A DNA stretch of 64,000 bases from positions 310,001 through 374,000 of the forward strand of contig NZ_JAPCKI010000004.1 of assembly GCF_028680575.1 (NCBI RefSeq). The letters are read 5' to 3'. Of this stretch, positions 63,074 to 64,000 are shown piece by piece; positions within the stretch are counted from its first letter, which is position 1; every line of letters starts with the position of its first letter. Made by a program: the position numbers and the translations under genes. The stretch comes from Acidovorax benzenivorans (GTDB lineage Bacteria; Pseudomonadota; Gammaproteobacteria; Burkholderiales; Burkholderiaceae_C). Below the pieces are notes generated by a model, which worked only from the letters and a program-made list of their open reading frames with translations, made no database searches and was not told the origin of the DNA.

Positions 63074-64000
63074 GTGGAAACCCAACTCATCATCGACAAT
63101 CGGGCCGTTCCAGCATCTGGCAGCGCGACCTACGTCAGACTCCATCCAACCACCGGCCAGGTCATCACCCGTGCAGCTGCCGCCAGCGTCGATGACGCGG
63201 TGGCCGCGGTGGATTCCGCCCACCGTGCATTTCAGTCCTGGTCTCAGACCGGCCCGACTGAACGTCGACGCATTCTTTTGAAAGCGGCAGACATTCTGGA
63301 AGCCAAAACGCCGCTATTCATCGACGCAATGGCAAAGGAAATTGGAGCCTCAGAACTCTGGTCTGGCTTCAACGTGATGCTGGCAGCCAATCTTTTCAGG
63401 GAAGCCGCCGCGTTGGCCACGCAGATCCAGGGCGAGACCATTCCAACCGACAAGCCGGGCACGCTTTCCATGACAGTGCGCCAACCGGTAGGCGTGATCT
63501 TGAGCATTGTGCCCTGGAACGGCCCCGTGATTCTTGCGGCACGCGCCATCGCTTATCCCATCATTTGCGGCAACTCCGTGGTTTTCCGGGCTTCAGAAAC
63601 CAGCCCCAAAACGCACCTGCTGATTGCCGAAGCACTCATGGAAGCAGGCCTGCCGCCCGGTGTACTCAATGTCCTCACGAACGCTCCGAACGACGCCCCC
63701 GAGGTGATTGATGCACTGATTGCCCACAAAGCGGTGCGTCGCATCAACTTCACAGGCTCTACCCGTGTGGGTCGCATCATCGCCGAAAAGGCTGGACGCC
63801 ACCTCAAGCGCTGCCTGTTGGAACTGGGAGGCAAGTCACCCCTGGTGGTTCTGGATGATGCAGACATCAACGAGGCCGTAAACGCTGCGGTGTTCGGCGC
63901 CTTCCTGTATCAAGGGCAGATCTGCATGTCCACCGAGCGTATCGTAGTGGACGAGAAGATTGCCGACGAATTCGTGGCCAAGTTTGCCGCGCGTGCTCGC
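63074..64000 (+). CDS. Aldehyde dehydrogenase, partial (runs off the window)
   Basis: The first 309 codons of an NAD(P)-dependent aldehyde dehydrogenase. It starts at a GTG after AGGAGA and has no stop in the window. The catalytic pair is Glu250 in LELGGKSP and Cys284 in YQGQICMSTERI, 34 residues apart as in the family. GVILSIVPWNGPVILAARAIAYP and FTGSTRVGRIIAEKAG are also typical. The sequence resembles salicylaldehyde/vanillin dehydrogenases, but the substrate is not proven. With the LysR gene upstream it probably opens an aromatic catabolic operon. Confidence 0.92.
   Translation, partial: METQLIIDNRAVPASGSATYVRLHPTTGQVITRAAAASVDDAVAAVDSAHRAFQSWSQTGPTERRRILLKAADILEAKTPLFIDAMAKEIGASELWSGFNVMLAANLFREAAALATQIQGETIPTDKPGTLSMTVRQPVGVILSIVPWNGPVILAARAIAYPIICGNSVVFRASETSPKTHLLIAEALMEAGLPPGVLNVLTNAPNDAPEVIDALIAHKAVRRINFTGSTRVGRIIAEKAGRHLKRCLLELGGKSPLVVLDDADINEAVNAAVFGAFLYQGQICMSTERIVVDEKIADEFVAKFAARAR

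Overview
The window is one contiguous stretch of a high-GC betaproteobacterial chromosome, most like Comamonadaceae (Acidovorax/Comamonas group). The reasons are the Bug/TctC-type solute receptor, the many LysR regulators paired divergently with catabolic genes, and a family-typical intergenic hairpin repeat (core AGCGCT, flanked by TTTGATAGC/GCTATTTTT). No database could be searched. Names rest on motifs, length and context.

Left part (1-30.9 kb) looks like core or long-resident chromosome. It holds a small methyltransferase, a P-loop protein, a DsbA-like oxidoreductase pair, an MBL-fold protein that has lost its metal-binding histidines, divergent LysR units (with an AtuA two-gene set plus Bug receptor, and with a dehalogenase-like hydrolase plus LeuC/LeuD), a PhnD-like receptor, a DUF4382 lipoprotein, DUF1003 and lipocalin genes, the yejABEF peptide importer, fabI, an exported minimal ATP-dependent DNA ligase, an ornithine/arginine/lysine decarboxylase, NfeD plus an SPFH protein, and a tRNA-Ser(GGA).

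Directly after the tRNA-Ser the character changes (30.9-61.9 kb, accessory). First comes a lower-GC remnant of a P4-like satellite: an AlpA-type regulator, a DUF3987 protein and an inovirus-Gp2/YagK-type HUH protein, with no tyrosine integrase visible. A defence island follows. It contains a type I restriction-modification operon (hsdM-hsdS-GIY-YIG/DUF4357-hsdR), an OLD-family nuclease, a three-gene serine recombinase-ParB-ParB cassette with 4-nt overlaps, and, on the opposite strand, an XRE regulator with an AAA ATPase and subtilisin-like protease that match the IetAS defence system. After a second XRE gene and a small SHOCT/membrane/lipoprotein cluster comes a conjugative-element type module on the minus strand: a directionality-factor-like protein, YqaJ exonuclease, DUF932, a glycine-zipper protein and a non-specific nuclease. 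This module is cut at a junction with a relic of a type III methyltransferase gene, which is itself interrupted by an IS701-family element and an adjacent IS5-family element that share a CTAA target.

The right end (61.9-64 kb) is a LysR regulator followed by an aldehyde dehydrogenase gene that runs off the window, probably the start of an aromatic or aldehyde catabolic operon.

The best candidate for an under-described system is the translationally coupled serine recombinase-ParB-ParB cassette at 43.8-47.2 kb, lying between the OLD nuclease gene and IetAS.
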